Assembly: GCA_050485645.1 (NCBI GenBank)
Contig: JBJHBT010000007.1
Span: 90,178 to 154,177, forward strand
DNA length: 64,000 bases
Direction: 5' to 3'
Source: JBJHBP01 sp050485645
GTDB lineage: Bacteria > Pseudomonadota > Gammaproteobacteria > Steroidobacterales > Rariloculaceae
This document shows, one piece after another, positions 49,647 to 59,279 of the stretch. The position numbers were made by a program, and so were the translations under genes. The first letter of the stretch is position 1. Each line of letters starts with the position of its first letter. The notes below the pieces were generated by a model. The model saw only the letters and a program-made list of their open reading frames with translations. It did not search any database and was not told where the DNA came from.

Positions 49647-49702
49647 CTACCGTGAGAATCAAGAACGAAGGAATTCACTCAATCGTCTTCCGGAACTATT
49701 CA

Positions 49703-50983
49703 TCACCTGGCCAGCCACTCGTCGACATAGGCTTCGGCTTCCTGCATTCGACCTTCCCCCCAATAAATACGCGCCTGTGCCAACGCCTCGTCGCGCAGGC
49801 CACGCTCCAGGTATTCCCCCATCAACACTCCCGCAACGTCCCTGTGGTCAGGGAACCGCACAGAACCACGCTGCAGAACGGTCAGCATCTCATCCGGATC
49901 CATGTTCCCCATGTAGGGCTTCATGTAGGCGTACGCGACATACAGACCTGGTGTCTGTGCACCGCTGGCCATCATTCGCTGTGCAGCCGCCGCGAAGCGT
50001 TCGTACCAGTCCGCATCTCCAGCATCCACACCGAATTCATCAAGTGCCACCGACCGGATCGACGAATCGACAGCATCGGCCAGACGCAATCCGGTGTCGG
50101 TGCCGCCAATGGTGGCTGCCGCATCGGCTACCGAGAGGACTGAGCCGATACAGTCCCGGGCTCCAAACATCGATCGTGCATAGTGACGACAGACAATCGA
50201 CAGGTTGGCGGCGATCCGCTCAGGGTCATTCGCAGGTTCACGGCTGGCATCCGCCAGAACCTCCTCCCAGCGAAGATCCTGACGAATCTGTTCAAGAAAA
50301 GCGGCATAGCTGCCCTCCACCTCAGCAATCTGCGAGGGATACGATGCCTCAAGCTGCAACAAGAGCACACGATAGTCTACCGAGATCCCGTACGCGAGGC
50401 GCCATCGTGCGGCTTCGTCGGCATGGTCGGTCGCGACGTAAGCTTGCTGCTGCGAATTGATGCTTTCGCGCACGCCAGGCATTCCGAGACGGTGTAGCGC
50501 GTTCGACAAAGTCTGCACGGCAATCTGATTCGACGGATCGGTCTCGACAGCCTGACGCAGATGATCGATTCGCTCATCTCGCGTTTCCGCAAGCGAGCTT
50601 AGTCCCAACAAAGCATTCACGTTGTCTGGACTTTGATCATGGAGCCTCTGAAACGCCGTGGTCGCCTGTTCCAGATAAGCTTCGCTTTCCTCCCGGCTGG
50701 CACCAAAATACGTGCCCAACGCACGATATGTGATTCCAATCAGTGCCTGCACTTCATCGGTGCCTGCGTCGCTCCGCTGCTGCAGAGAATCCAGCAACAT
50801 AGTGCAGCTCTGCGCGGTTGCTCCTGCGCCCCGATCAAGGCAAGCGACCCCGTACTGCCGATCCAGGCATGCAAAATCCCCTGCACGGCACTCGTCGATC
50901 TGACCGACCGCGACGTCCGCTTGGACAAAAAGAAGCGCCGCACAGGAAACTATTATTACTCGCGATAGTGATTGAATACTCAT
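49703..50983 (-). CDS. Exported helical-repeat protein of unknown function, 426 aa
   Basis: Signal peptide (LSRVIIVSCAALLFVQADVA) and a cysteine-rich start (DECRAGDFACLDRQYGVACL). Residues about 60-190 look like TPR-type helical pairs: ESEAYLEQATTAFQRLHDQS, NVNALLGLSSLAETRDERID and QIAVQTLSNALHRLG. The C-terminal half has ASGAQTPGLYVAYAYMKPYM and GEYLERGLRDEALAQARIYW. ATG 50983 with TAGGAGA. It lies 8 bp after the JAB-like gene, forming a two-gene operon. A broken copy lies at 49105-49369. Confidence 0.75.
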   Translation of the reverse strand: MSIQSLSRVIIVSCAALLFVQADVAVGQIDECRAGDFACLDRQYGVACLDRGAGATAQSCTMLLDSLQQRSDAGTDEVQALIGITYRALGTYFGASREESEAYLEQATTAFQRLHDQSPDNVNALLGLSSLAETRDERIDHLRQAVETDPSNQIAVQTLSNALHRLGMPGVRESINSQQQAYVATDHADEAARWRLAYGISVDYRVLLLQLEASYPSQIAEVEGSYAAFLEQIRQDLRWEEVLADASREPANDPERIAANLSIVCRHYARSMFGARDCIGSVLSVADAAATIGGTDTGLRLADAVDSSIRSVALDEFGVDAGDADWYERFAAAAQRMMASGAQTPGLYVAYAYMKPYMGNMDPDEMLTVLQRGSVRFPDHRDVAGVLMGEYLERGLRDEALAQARIYWGEGRMQEAEAYVDEWLAR

Positions 50984-50991
50984 GATTTCTC

Positions 50992-51864
50992 CTACCAATT
51001 CCATACTACTATTGGGGACAACACCTCCTGAGGATCAGCCGGATCTCTTTCAAGTCTGGTGATTTGGCCGAAGTAGTATGGGTCGACGTTTACCAGTGGA
51101 TTCCTCATGTAGAGCGGTATTCCATGCGCAACAACCCAGTCCCTGTCGTAGGGGCTGAAGTCGGTATTGGTAACCCAGTTCAAGATCTCCAAATCCAGCG
51201 GGGTGCTACTCCAATTCTGCGTTCCACCGCAGCCCACTCCTGCGTTGTATTGCGCCACATTCTCAAAGAATGGGTGGCTGTGAATTCCCGCCAGAGCGTC
51301 AACGTGATTCAGGAATGCGCGGCATGGGTCATCGGTTGTATTTGGCATCCACGGACCTACCGGGGGCGGAAACGACGAGTAGCGGCTATCTACGGCGACT
51401 TGTCCGAAGTTACAGAATATCCGCGCTGCCCTCTCGAATGGTTCTGGCTGCGGCTGCGAGCCCAACATCTCGCTGACGGCTGCTGCGTCGATGACGGACA
51501 TGGACTCACATGGCGGCGGTGGCGGTTCGACGATGACCGCAGCGGCAAGGTAGCTGGTGCCGTAACAGACATACCCCTGCCCGGAGTACGAATAGCAGTC
51601 CGGTCCTTCGTCATTCGACGTCAACTCCGTCGTGCCGCTGACATGCAGATTCACGCCATCGTCGAAAAGCCACGCATCGATGAAATTCGCCAGGGACTTC
51701 GAAGGAAGGAGCGCCGCCAGCATCAGGCTCACGATGGCGAGCGGTGCGCTACGCTGAAAACAGCGGTTCAGTTGGCCCCGCCAGACGCGCAGCGTCCACG
51801 CGGCGGCTACGCATGGAAGACAATCAGAAAATGGCAGGGCAACAGGGTACGGATCATGTGGCAT
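50992..51864 (-). CDS. Secreted protein with a JAB/DUF4329-like motif, 290 aa
   Basis: A hydrophobic export segment (SAPLAIVSLMLAALLPS, about 39-55) precedes a cysteine-containing domain. HSHP at 195-198 and FSPYDRDW with S237-P-Y-D240, then GIPLYMRNP, reproduce the H-x-H ... S-x-x-D metal-ligand pattern and the following strand of JAMM/DUF4329 domains (HTHP ... FSxxD). Such domains are metallopeptidase-like and common as toxin or processing modules. The exact start is unclear because the first 35 residues are not signal-like. Paired in an operon with the helical-repeat protein. Function unproven. Confidence 0.65.
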   Translation of the reverse strand: MPHDPYPVALPFSDCLPCVAAAWTLRVWRGQLNRCFQRSAPLAIVSLMLAALLPSKSLANFIDAWLFDDGVNLHVSGTTELTSNDEGPDCYSYSGQGYVCYGTSYLAAAVIVEPPPPPCESMSVIDAAAVSEMLGSQPQPEPFERAARIFCNFGQVAVDSRYSSFPPPVGPWMPNTTDDPCRAFLNHVDALAGIHSHPFFENVAQYNAGVGCGGTQNWSSTPLDLEILNWVTNTDFSPYDRDWVVAHGIPLYMRNPLVNVDPYYFGQITRLERDPADPQEVLSPIVVWNW

Positions 51865-52037
51865 CTCCCCCCGAAGACCGGAGCCATCGAAACCGGTTCT
51901 TCTGTGGCTTCGTTGTCCTGATATTCCCTGAGTCCGTATTATCTGTCAAGCACTATAGCTGTAGCATCTGTATTTAACGTCAGCGACGATAGATCTGCGG
52001 CGAGCAGATTTGGCGGCCGCAAGACCGAGGCAATCCG

Positions 52038-55000
52038 CTACCGCCCCCGCTCCACCGCAAACACCAGATCCGCGCCGGTGGCCTCGCTGCTGGACTGCGT
52101 GATGATGCGCCAGCGGTCGGAAATCGTGTACTGAATGCGTAGCACATTGATCGGGTCGAACAGGCCTATACCGTAGCTGACATACAGGCGCGGCGACAGA
52201 TACTTGCCCACCACCAGCGCGGCCTGCATCGGATCGCTCTCCGCGCCGGCCTCGCCGGTGCCGGTTTCGATGCCGAACTGATCAACACCGAGTCGCTCGC
52301 CGATGTTGCGCGCGAGAAAATCGCCACCACGCAGTCCCATCGCCAGCGCCGCTTGCGACAGCGCCGACGATTCGCCGGCCGGTGCCTCCTGCAGCGAACG
52401 TCCCAGCACCAGATACGACAGGGTCTCCAGTTCGGACATCGGCGGCTCCGAGAACAGGGAGAACACCGGTTCCTCCAAGGTACCCACCACGTTCGCACCG
52501 ACGGTGATGCCGGCGCGCGGGCGGCGCACGGCGCGGATGTCCAGCGCGGGTTCGGTGATCGGGCCGCCGGCGAAATAGATGTTGCCGGTCTCGATCACCA
52601 GCCCCTGGCCATAGGCGCGATACTCGCCACCGATCAGGTTGATTTCACCGGTACCGGTGAGCGGCGTACCCGGCGACTGCGACGCCTGCACACTGCCCTG
52701 GAGTCTCGCCGTCAGGCCGTAACCGTCGAAATACACCTCATTGCCGAGCATGATGCGGATGCGTGCATGAAAAGCCTGCTGCACAAGTGGCGCATCCACT
52801 TCGTCGTCATCTCCGGTCAGCAGCACCTCGTCGGCGGACACGCCCACCGCCGTGGATGGCGGCGTTACCGGCGTGATGTCGGCACGCGGCACGCGTACGT
52901 CGCCGGTCACGTCCACACGCTGCGGTGTGGCGTCGATGGACAAGTCGGGGCTGACAAACAGCCGTGCGTCGGGTGTATTCACAAGCAGGAAGGCGTCGCC
53001 GTTGATGCGCAGATTCGCCAGCGGCTCGTCGGTCAGCAGGTTCACGTCGCCGCTGACGGTCACGGTGCCGCCGCCAGACTGCGCGCTCACGGACAGTTGC
53101 ACACCATCACGATGGCCGGCCACGGTGGCGCTGAGTTCGGACACCGTGATCCCGGCCAGTGGCACCATGGCGCGGCCGTCCTGCATCTCGATGCGCCCGC
53201 TGAGCACGGGATTCGCGGTTGTGCCACCGAACACCAGCTCTCCACGCAATGATCCGGCCACGTCGCGCAGATCGGTGATGAATGCGCCGAGGAATGCCAG
53301 ATCCGGAATGTCGATTTCCAGGCCGCCGGCGAGATCGCCGTGCTGCCACGTGGCGAGCACATCGGCGCCATCCGCGGCGGTGAGGTCGGTAGTCAGGCGC
53401 AAATGGCCATACTCCACCGGCAGCAGCGCGTTCAGATTCGCGCTGTCCGGCATCAGCGTTACGCGGATTTCTCCGGGTTCGAAACGCAGGCGATTCCAGA
53501 GCGGTCCATCGAGGTCGTCTTCACGGGCCACGGCGCCATCGAACGCGGGATCGTAGTCCGTCACCGGCACGATCAGTTCACCTTCGCTGGTCGTCAGATG
53601 CAGATCGCCGGTGAGCGGTCCGTCGGCAGCCAGCCGCATCGCACCGGTGACGTTCATGCTGCCGGTGATGACGGGATCCGGCGGCAGGAATGCCGCGAAG
53701 TAGTCAAAAGGCAGGTCGGTGAGCTCCAGATCCGCCTCCAGCGCCGCCGCATCCTGTGCGGCGCGCAGACACAGCCTCGCCGGATCACTGATCCAGCAGT
53801 GGTGCTCGATACCGAAGGCCGCGGCACTGGCGAATCCATCCACCGGTTCCGCCAGCGCCCAGGGGGCCAGTTGCGGGTACGCGAGATGACCCTCAAGCAC
53901 CCGGAAGCGCCACTGCACATCATCGCCACCCAGACCAGACAGATCACCGCTGACGACAAGCTCCACGTCGCCTTCGCTGGATTGCAGCGACAGCCGGATG
54001 TCGTGTGCCTCGGGTGTACCGTCCACGTCCAGCGTGAGTTCATTGACGACAATGTCGTTCAGTTGTCCGCCGCGCGCATTCAGCGTCAGCACCGAACTCA
54101 GCCCGCCGGACAGATCGATATCGGCATCCAGCACCAGTGTGTCGATGCGGTAGTCTTCGTAGCCGGATTCTTCTGCACGCAGCTCCGCGGTGATGCGCGG
54201 TGCCGTCACGGGGCCTGTCACACTGCCTTCGCCGATGATCGAGCCGCGAGCCCCTTCGGCAAGCGCCGCCAGCTCGGTGGCATTGATCTGCCAGCTCAGA
54301 TCCGCGGCGTCGTCCACGCGACCTGAGACACTGAGCCGCACGCCGGCCACATCGGCCTCGAATTCAGCAAGGTCGAGCCGGAACACGAAGGCATCGTTCT
54401 GATCGACGGCCGGCTGTGTGTAGTCGGCGCGCGCGGCCACGCGCAGTGGCTGCCCCTGCAACACGCCTTCCAGCGCCAGTCGCTCGATGCTGGCGAAGAG
54501 GCCATCGTCGTCGATACGCGCTTCGGCCAGCAGTGCCAGCTCGATGCGTCCCGGCCAGTCGGGTGCGAACAGCGCGGGATCAAGATCGGTGCCTTCGAGC
54601 ACCAGCCTGCCGACCACATCGGGCTGCCAGCGCAGGTCCAGTTCGCCTTCCAGCCGGCCATCGCCGGCACGCATGGTCAGCTGCGCCAGCGCCTGTTCAA
54701 GCGAACCTGTTCCGACCAGACTCACGGCCAGCGGCGGCTGCTCGGGCACCACGACATCCGCTTCGGCATCAAACGTGTAGTCCCCCAGCGTGCCACCGAA
54801 ACGCAACTCACCGCGTGGGCTTTCCGCCATCGCATCGCCTTCCAGTGGCCACTGCAATGCCTCCCAGGCCACATCCAGCTGCGCGACGATGTCCTGCGTC
54901 TCGGCGAGCCGCAGCTCGCCGGTCGCCATCAGGATTCCCGGCCGGCCCGGCTGCGTGAGATGGAGTTCACGCAGTGCCAGCGTCGTGCCCGACCACACCG

Positions 55001-56018
55001 CATCCAGCGCCACCTGCGCATCGCCGTAGTCGGCACTGCGTATGTCGATGTTCGCAAGCAGCTCCAGATCCGTGAGCGAACCGGCCAGTTCGACATCCAC
55101 ATCCACAGTCTCCACCGGCAGGTCGGCGGCGAAGGCGGCCGGATCGACTTCCGTGGCGCGCAGCGTTCCGTCCAGCGTCAGCGACCCGGCATCGCCCAGG
55201 GCTCGCCCCTGCGCGTCATCGGCGTCGGTGTCGGCAGCGGCCAGCAGACCGCCGATGACCAGTTCCGCCTGTGCGTCGAATGGCGCGGTGAGGGACTGAT
55301 TCAGCTCCAGCTGCGCCAGCGAACCGGACAGCATCGTTTCACCGGCCATCGCCGGCAATTCCGGCAGCCGCAGCGTCCATGCCAGACCGGCATCCAGCGC
55401 ATACGCATCGTGCGCGGCCAGCACCAGCGCCGCATCCAGATCGAGCAGCGGTGAACGCAGCGAGAGGTTTGCCAGATCCAGCGTCGCATCGTCGTAGGAG
55501 GCCGCCAGGGCCAGCGAGTCGAGCGTGAACCCGGTCGTCATCGGCAGACCCTCGGAATCCTCGCCATGCAGCTGGATCACCGCCTGCTCCACCACGAGGC
55601 TTTCCAGTGTCACGGACAGCGGCAGGTCCAGCCGCACCGGCAGGCGTATCGGGTCTTCCGGCTGCAGCGGTTCGGCGGCATCTTCCGCGGCGTACACATC
55701 CGCCGTCACGCCGCTGACGTACAGTTCGTGCACAGTCAGTTGCCGCCGGCGCAGCGCCCACGGCGACCACGTGATCGCGATGCGTTCGATCGTCACATGC
55801 GCATCGCCGGTGTCGACGGCCACATCGCGCACGATCACGCGATCCACCAGCCGCCCTTCCACCGCCGAAAAGCTCATGCCTTCCGGCAGCCACGCCCTGC
55901 TCCGTTCCGCGGCGAAGCGCGTGCCGGACTCGGTCGCGATCACCCACCAGACCACACCTGCCAGCAGCACCAGCAGCGCGAGCAGGCCGAACGCCCCGAT
56001 ACGCAGCACGCGCATCAT
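52038..56018 (-). CDS. tamB: TamB-type translocation and assembly module protein, 1326 aa
   Basis: One N-terminal membrane anchor (RIGAFGLLALLVLLAGVVWW) followed by AsmA/TamB beta-groove repeats (for example TIERIAITWSPWALRRRQLT) and the C-terminal DUF490 domain: IRIMLGNEVYFDGYGLTARL, GTGEINLIGGEYRAYGQGLV, NIYFAGGPITEPALDIRAVR, SYLVLGRSLQEAP and YLSPRLYVSYGIGLFDPINV. Length is close to the E. coli protein. It bridges inner and outer membranes for lipid or outer-membrane protein traffic. ATG 56018 is preferred over an upstream GTG. tamA is not adjacent but 4.7 kb upstream. Confidence 0.93.
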   Translation of the reverse strand: MMRVLRIGAFGLLALLVLLAGVVWWVIATESGTRFAAERSRAWLPEGMSFSAVEGRLVDRVIVRDVAVDTGDAHVTIERIAITWSPWALRRRQLTVHELYVSGVTADVYAAEDAAEPLQPEDPIRLPVRLDLPLSVTLESLVVEQAVIQLHGEDSEGLPMTTGFTLDSLALAASYDDATLDLANLSLRSPLLDLDAALVLAAHDAYALDAGLAWTLRLPELPAMAGETMLSGSLAQLELNQSLTAPFDAQAELVIGGLLAAADTDADDAQGRALGDAGSLTLDGTLRATEVDPAAFAADLPVETVDVDVELAGSLTDLELLANIDIRSADYGDAQVALDAVWSGTTLALRELHLTQPGRPGILMATGELRLAETQDIVAQLDVAWEALQWPLEGDAMAESPRGELRFGGTLGDYTFDAEADVVVPEQPPLAVSLVGTGSLEQALAQLTMRAGDGRLEGELDLRWQPDVVGRLVLEGTDLDPALFAPDWPGRIELALLAEARIDDDGLFASIERLALEGVLQGQPLRVAARADYTQPAVDQNDAFVFRLDLAEFEADVAGVRLSVSGRVDDAADLSWQINATELAALAEGARGSIIGEGSVTGPVTAPRITAELRAEESGYEDYRIDTLVLDADIDLSGGLSSVLTLNARGGQLNDIVVNELTLDVDGTPEAHDIRLSLQSSEGDVELVVSGDLSGLGGDDVQWRFRVLEGHLAYPQLAPWALAEPVDGFASAAAFGIEHHCWISDPARLCLRAAQDAAALEADLELTDLPFDYFAAFLPPDPVITGSMNVTGAMRLAADGPLTGDLHLTTSEGELIVPVTDYDPAFDGAVAREDDLDGPLWNRLRFEPGEIRVTLMPDSANLNALLPVEYGHLRLTTDLTAADGADVLATWQHGDLAGGLEIDIPDLAFLGAFITDLRDVAGSLRGELVFGGTTANPVLSGRIEMQDGRAMVPLAGITVSELSATVAGHRDGVQLSVSAQSGGGTVTVSGDVNLLTDEPLANLRINGDAFLLVNTPDARLFVSPDLSIDATPQRVDVTGDVRVPRADITPVTPPSTAVGVSADEVLLTGDDDEVDAPLVQQAFHARIRIMLGNEVYFDGYGLTARLQGSVQASQSPGTPLTGTGEINLIGGEYRAYGQGLVIETGNIYFAGGPITEPALDIRAVRRPRAGITVGANVVGTLEEPVFSLFSEPPMSELETLSYLVLGRSLQEAPAGESSALSQAALAMGLRGGDFLARNIGERLGVDQFGIETGTGEAGAESDPMQAALVVGKYLSPRLYVSYGIGLFDPINVLRIQYTISDRWRIITQSSSEATGADLVFAVERGR

Positions 56019-56193
56019 GGAGTCAACCGACCGTTCGCGAACCGCTGGCTGCACTTAGGTTGCATTGGCATCTGATTCATATCGAAAAACTGATCCGCAG
56101 ACAATCTTGATTCTACGCGGTGATGTCTCACGTCACGACATCGCTCCGATATTTCCGGAACGGCGCCGGGGCATGGTGGCGCGTGTCAGCGGA

Positions 56194-57117
56194 TCAATCC
56201 CGGGTGTTGGTACGTATCGTCCAATCGTTGTCCAGGCGTTTCGTGAAATCGATCGGATCGCCCACGCCCACGGTTCCGGGTTCCACCTGATAGGCCCAGA
56301 CTTGAAAATACGTCAGAGTGGCGCCTCCGTAGATCGTTGAAAATGCGCCATCAACGGCATCCTGTCCGCAGGAGACTCGAATGCGGCCGATGCGCGGCAC
56401 ATGAAACCGGGCGTCGGTCGTCCACCAGGTGCCGCGCAGGTACACCTCGGCATAGGCATGAAAGTCCATGTGCTCCTCCGGCGACGGGAAGCCGATGTCG
56501 GGCAGATGGCCGGTGACGTAGCGGGTCGGCAGGTTGAACGTGCGATTGAGCGCGATGGCCAGGTGCGCGAAGTCGCGGCAGACGCCGTAGCCACGCTGCA
56601 GAATATCCCATGCCGACAGCTCTGGCCGGCCCGACAGGTAGCGGTATTCGATATTGTCGTGAATCCAGCGGCTGATGGCCTGGACCCTGTTCCATCCGTG
56701 TGCGACGTGTCCGAACTCTTTCCAGGCGAAATTGGCGAGCTTGTCGGAATCGCAGTATCGGCTCGGGAGCGTGTAACGCAGCAGCGATGGCGGAAGACAG
56801 GCAACGTCTTCGGGTGTGGCCGGGACAAGCCCGAAATTGTCGGGGTTCGATGACACGGCAACAATGGCGTCATGTCTGAAGCAGTGTATGCCCGGCTCGA
56901 GCGTCACCCGACAGACGCTGTTGCCGTGGCTGTCGTTGAACTGCTCAGCCGGAAGGTCGTCCCCCAGTGTGAGCGCTTCGAACAGTACGCGGCGCCGCGG
57001 ATCCGGTGCCAGCTTCAGATTCAGCAGGAGCGAAGCCGGCCCCGTGGCTTCATACACCAGGCTGCAGCCCACCCGAGCTGTAATGTCGAAATCCGGTTGA
57101 CTGTGTTCGATTGGCAT
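56194..57117 (-). CDS. Transglutaminase-like cysteine hydrolase, 307 aa
   Basis: The catalytic triad is clear: C180 in GYGVCRDFAHLAIALNR, H220 in MDFHAYAEVYL and D235 in TTDARFHVP. The N-terminal half is the beta domain of bacterial transglutaminase-like proteins (FDITARVGCSLVYEATGPAS, LPAEQFNDSHGNSVCRVTLE). ATG 57117 starts MPIEHSQPDFDI; no signal peptide, so cytosolic. Such proteins are thought to act as peptidases or amidases. It sits between tamB and the divergent OmpA gene. Confidence 0.9.
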   Translation of the reverse strand: MPIEHSQPDFDITARVGCSLVYEATGPASLLLNLKLAPDPRRRVLFEALTLGDDLPAEQFNDSHGNSVCRVTLEPGIHCFRHDAIVAVSSNPDNFGLVPATPEDVACLPPSLLRYTLPSRYCDSDKLANFAWKEFGHVAHGWNRVQAISRWIHDNIEYRYLSGRPELSAWDILQRGYGVCRDFAHLAIALNRTFNLPTRYVTGHLPDIGFPSPEEHMDFHAYAEVYLRGTWWTTDARFHVPRIGRIRVSCGQDAVDGAFSTIYGGATLTYFQVWAYQVEPGTVGVGDPIDFTKRLDNDWTIRTNTRD

Positions 57118-57340
57118 GCGTGTGTATCCATCACTATACGCTCCTGCGCGAATCGTGTTGCGCCGCATCGGTACGGCCGCGTTCCGTCAGGGCAGGGGCG
57201 TCGTGCGTAAGCGCGTCAGCGTACAGACAGCTCCGGGCAGAGGCCTACAGTGATGCACTGGACACGAATATCCCCTGATAGGCCGGACGTGACCGCAATC
57301 GCGGCTTCCGAAGCCTGCAGCGCTGAACAGGAATACCGCT

Positions 57341-58699
57341 ATGAACTGGAAAACCATGGTTGTCGTCGCCGCGATGATGGCCCTTGCACCGATTGCGTCG
57401 TTTGCACAGGTCTCCGAACAGGGACAAGCCATCGCAAGCTCCGATGTACTCAGCCAGATCTCAATGTTCAACTACCGCGAGGGTCGCAAATCGAGCCTGC
57501 ATCTGCACGGCACGCCCATCTCCGCCAACGCGGACGGAAGTGTGCGAGTGGAATACAAGAACGGCAACGCACGCATCAGAGCCCAGGCCAGAAGGCTGCC
57601 GGAGCCGGGTTCGCTCGGACCTTACACAGTCTACGTGCTATGGGCCCTGACACCGGACGGCCGCGCCATCAACCAGGGCATACTCGCCGGGCCGACCGGC
57701 GGCAAGGGCAAGATGGATACACTGTACGGTGCATCGCAGTTCGCCTTGATCGTCACCGCTGAGCCGCATTTCGCGGCTACGGTGCCGAGCACGATGATCG
57801 TGCTCTACAACATGGCGGACAATGTGCGCGGCGAGGAATCGCGGGTCACGACGCTGACCGAGCGGGCCGATTACTCCAGTCTTGCGCGGGTGGAGATCGC
57901 TGATAGGACGAGTCCGCCGGAGGTCGCGCAGGCCCGCTACGCAATCGCCATCGCCGCTGCCGCAGGCGCGCAGCAGTTTGCGCCCGGCGCCTATGGGACA
58001 GCCAACAGCAGGCTCGCTGCCGCCGAAACGGCTTTGCTCGGAAGGCGCTCGGAGCGCAGAACCGCACCGGGCCTCGCGCGCGAAGCCGTGATCGCCGGTG
58101 AGGATGCGCGCCGTGGCGCGATGATTGCCTCGTCGGCTCGGGCTGCCGACCTGCAAAGCGCCGCTGCCGCACGCGACGCAACCGATGCCGCGAACGTTGT
58201 CGCAGCACGCGATGCTGCGCGAGCTGCGACAACGGCGGACGCAGCGATGGCCACCGAGCGCGCGCGCGCCGCGGCGACGGCCCGTGCTGATCTGCTTGCC
58301 CGGCTCAACTCAGCGTTGCCGACGCGCGAATCGCCGCGCGGACTGATCTCGGAAATCGGCGGCGTGCACTTCGCGACCGGCACGGCCAGTATCGACAGCC
58401 CGGCGCGCGAAGGCCTCGCACGCCTCTCGGGTATCGTGGCGTCCTATCCCGGCTTGCGATTCAACATCGAGGGGCATACCGACAGCGTCGGCAGCGCCGC
58501 GATGAACAATGAGCTGTCGCTGCGCCGAGCCATGTCCGCACGCGATTACCTGATCGGTCAGGGTGTGGCCGCCTCGAGCGTCAATGTGCAGGGCTTCGGC
58601 TTCTCCATGCCTGTCGCCGACAACTCGACCAACGAAGGCCGTGCGCGCAATCGGCGCGTGGAGATCGTCATTTCCGGCGGGCCGCTCGCGGTGCAGTGA
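57341..58699 (+). CDS. OmpA-like cell-wall-binding protein with helical linker, 452 aa
   Basis: Signal peptide (VVVAAMMALAPIASFAQ), an N-terminal beta domain (about 35-165: SLHLHGTPISANADGSVRVE, LGPYTVYVLWALTPDGRAIN), an alanine-rich helix of about 120 residues (ARDATDAANVVAARDAARAA; coiled-coil-like), and a C-terminal OmpA peptidoglycan-binding domain: GGVHFATGTASIDSPAREGL, FNIEGHTDSVGSAAMNNELS, RRAMSARDYLIGQGV, GRARNRRVEIVISG. It lacks a beta-barrel. It probably tethers an outer-membrane or periplasmic component to the wall. It leads a plus-strand group with the small lipoprotein and M48 protease. Confidence 0.9.
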   Translation: MNWKTMVVVAAMMALAPIASFAQVSEQGQAIASSDVLSQISMFNYREGRKSSLHLHGTPISANADGSVRVEYKNGNARIRAQARRLPEPGSLGPYTVYVLWALTPDGRAINQGILAGPTGGKGKMDTLYGASQFALIVTAEPHFAATVPSTMIVLYNMADNVRGEESRVTTLTERADYSSLARVEIADRTSPPEVAQARYAIAIAAAAGAQQFAPGAYGTANSRLAAAETALLGRRSERRTAPGLAREAVIAGEDARRGAMIASSARAADLQSAAAARDATDAANVVAARDAARAATTADAAMATERARAAATARADLLARLNSALPTRESPRGLISEIGGVHFATGTASIDSPAREGLARLSGIVASYPGLRFNIEGHTDSVGSAAMNNELSLRRAMSARDYLIGQGVAASSVNVQGFGFSMPVADNSTNEGRARNRRVEIVISGGPLAVQ

Positions 58700-58826
58700 G
58701 GCGTGCCGAGTTGCCGCATGGCCTCCAACGGAGGCTATGTGTGTAACCGTACCGACGGTGTCGCCGACGAAAGGTAGTGTTCAACGGTCACGAATGCTGT
58801 CACGAATGACACAAGAGGATGCCCAC

Positions 58827-59252
58827 ATGAGCACGAACAGAGTATTGATCAGCGTCGCGCTGCTGGCAACGGCAGTCGGTTGCGCCAGTGTGTCGGATAC
58901 CACGAGAACCGGCATGATTCACGAAGTGCGTTTCGGCGAGCGCATGACGCCGACGAACTTGCAGGTTCGGCCGGGCGATGAGATACGGTGGATCAACGGT
59001 CGAAGCACGTCGGTGACGGTGGAGTTTCTCTCAGGCGCGCTGGACTCGATATCCTGCGAGCAGGGGTTTTCGACTCGCAGACTCGGCAATCTGAGAGGCA
59101 CGCTCCAGGAAACGACGACCATTGAACCGAATGCCAGCGCGAGTCTGTGCTTCGAGAACCCCGGCACCGTGACCTACAACGCCCGGATGGAATCCGCAGT
59201 GGCAGGTGGTCAGCAGATCGAGCGGGGAACCATTCGCGTCACCTCTCCCTGA
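58827..59252 (+). CDS. Small cupredoxin-like lipoprotein, 141 aa
   Basis: Lipoprotein signal with VGCAS. The mature part has the pattern LQVRPGDEIRWINGRSTSVT, VEFLSGALDSISCEQGFS and SASLCFENPGTVTYNARMES, close to plastocyanin-like domains in strand order. It lacks the usual His/Met copper ligands, so copper binding is unlikely. AGAGG precedes the ATG. Between the OmpA-like and M48 genes on the same strand; presumably envelope-located. Confidence 0.75.
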   Translation: MSTNRVLISVALLATAVGCASVSDTTRTGMIHEVRFGERMTPTNLQVRPGDEIRWINGRSTSVTVEFLSGALDSISCEQGFSTRRLGNLRGTLQETTTIEPNASASLCFENPGTVTYNARMESAVAGGQQIERGTIRVTSP

Positions 59253-59279
59253 GGCCGCAGGCGATCCGGAGCGATCTTC

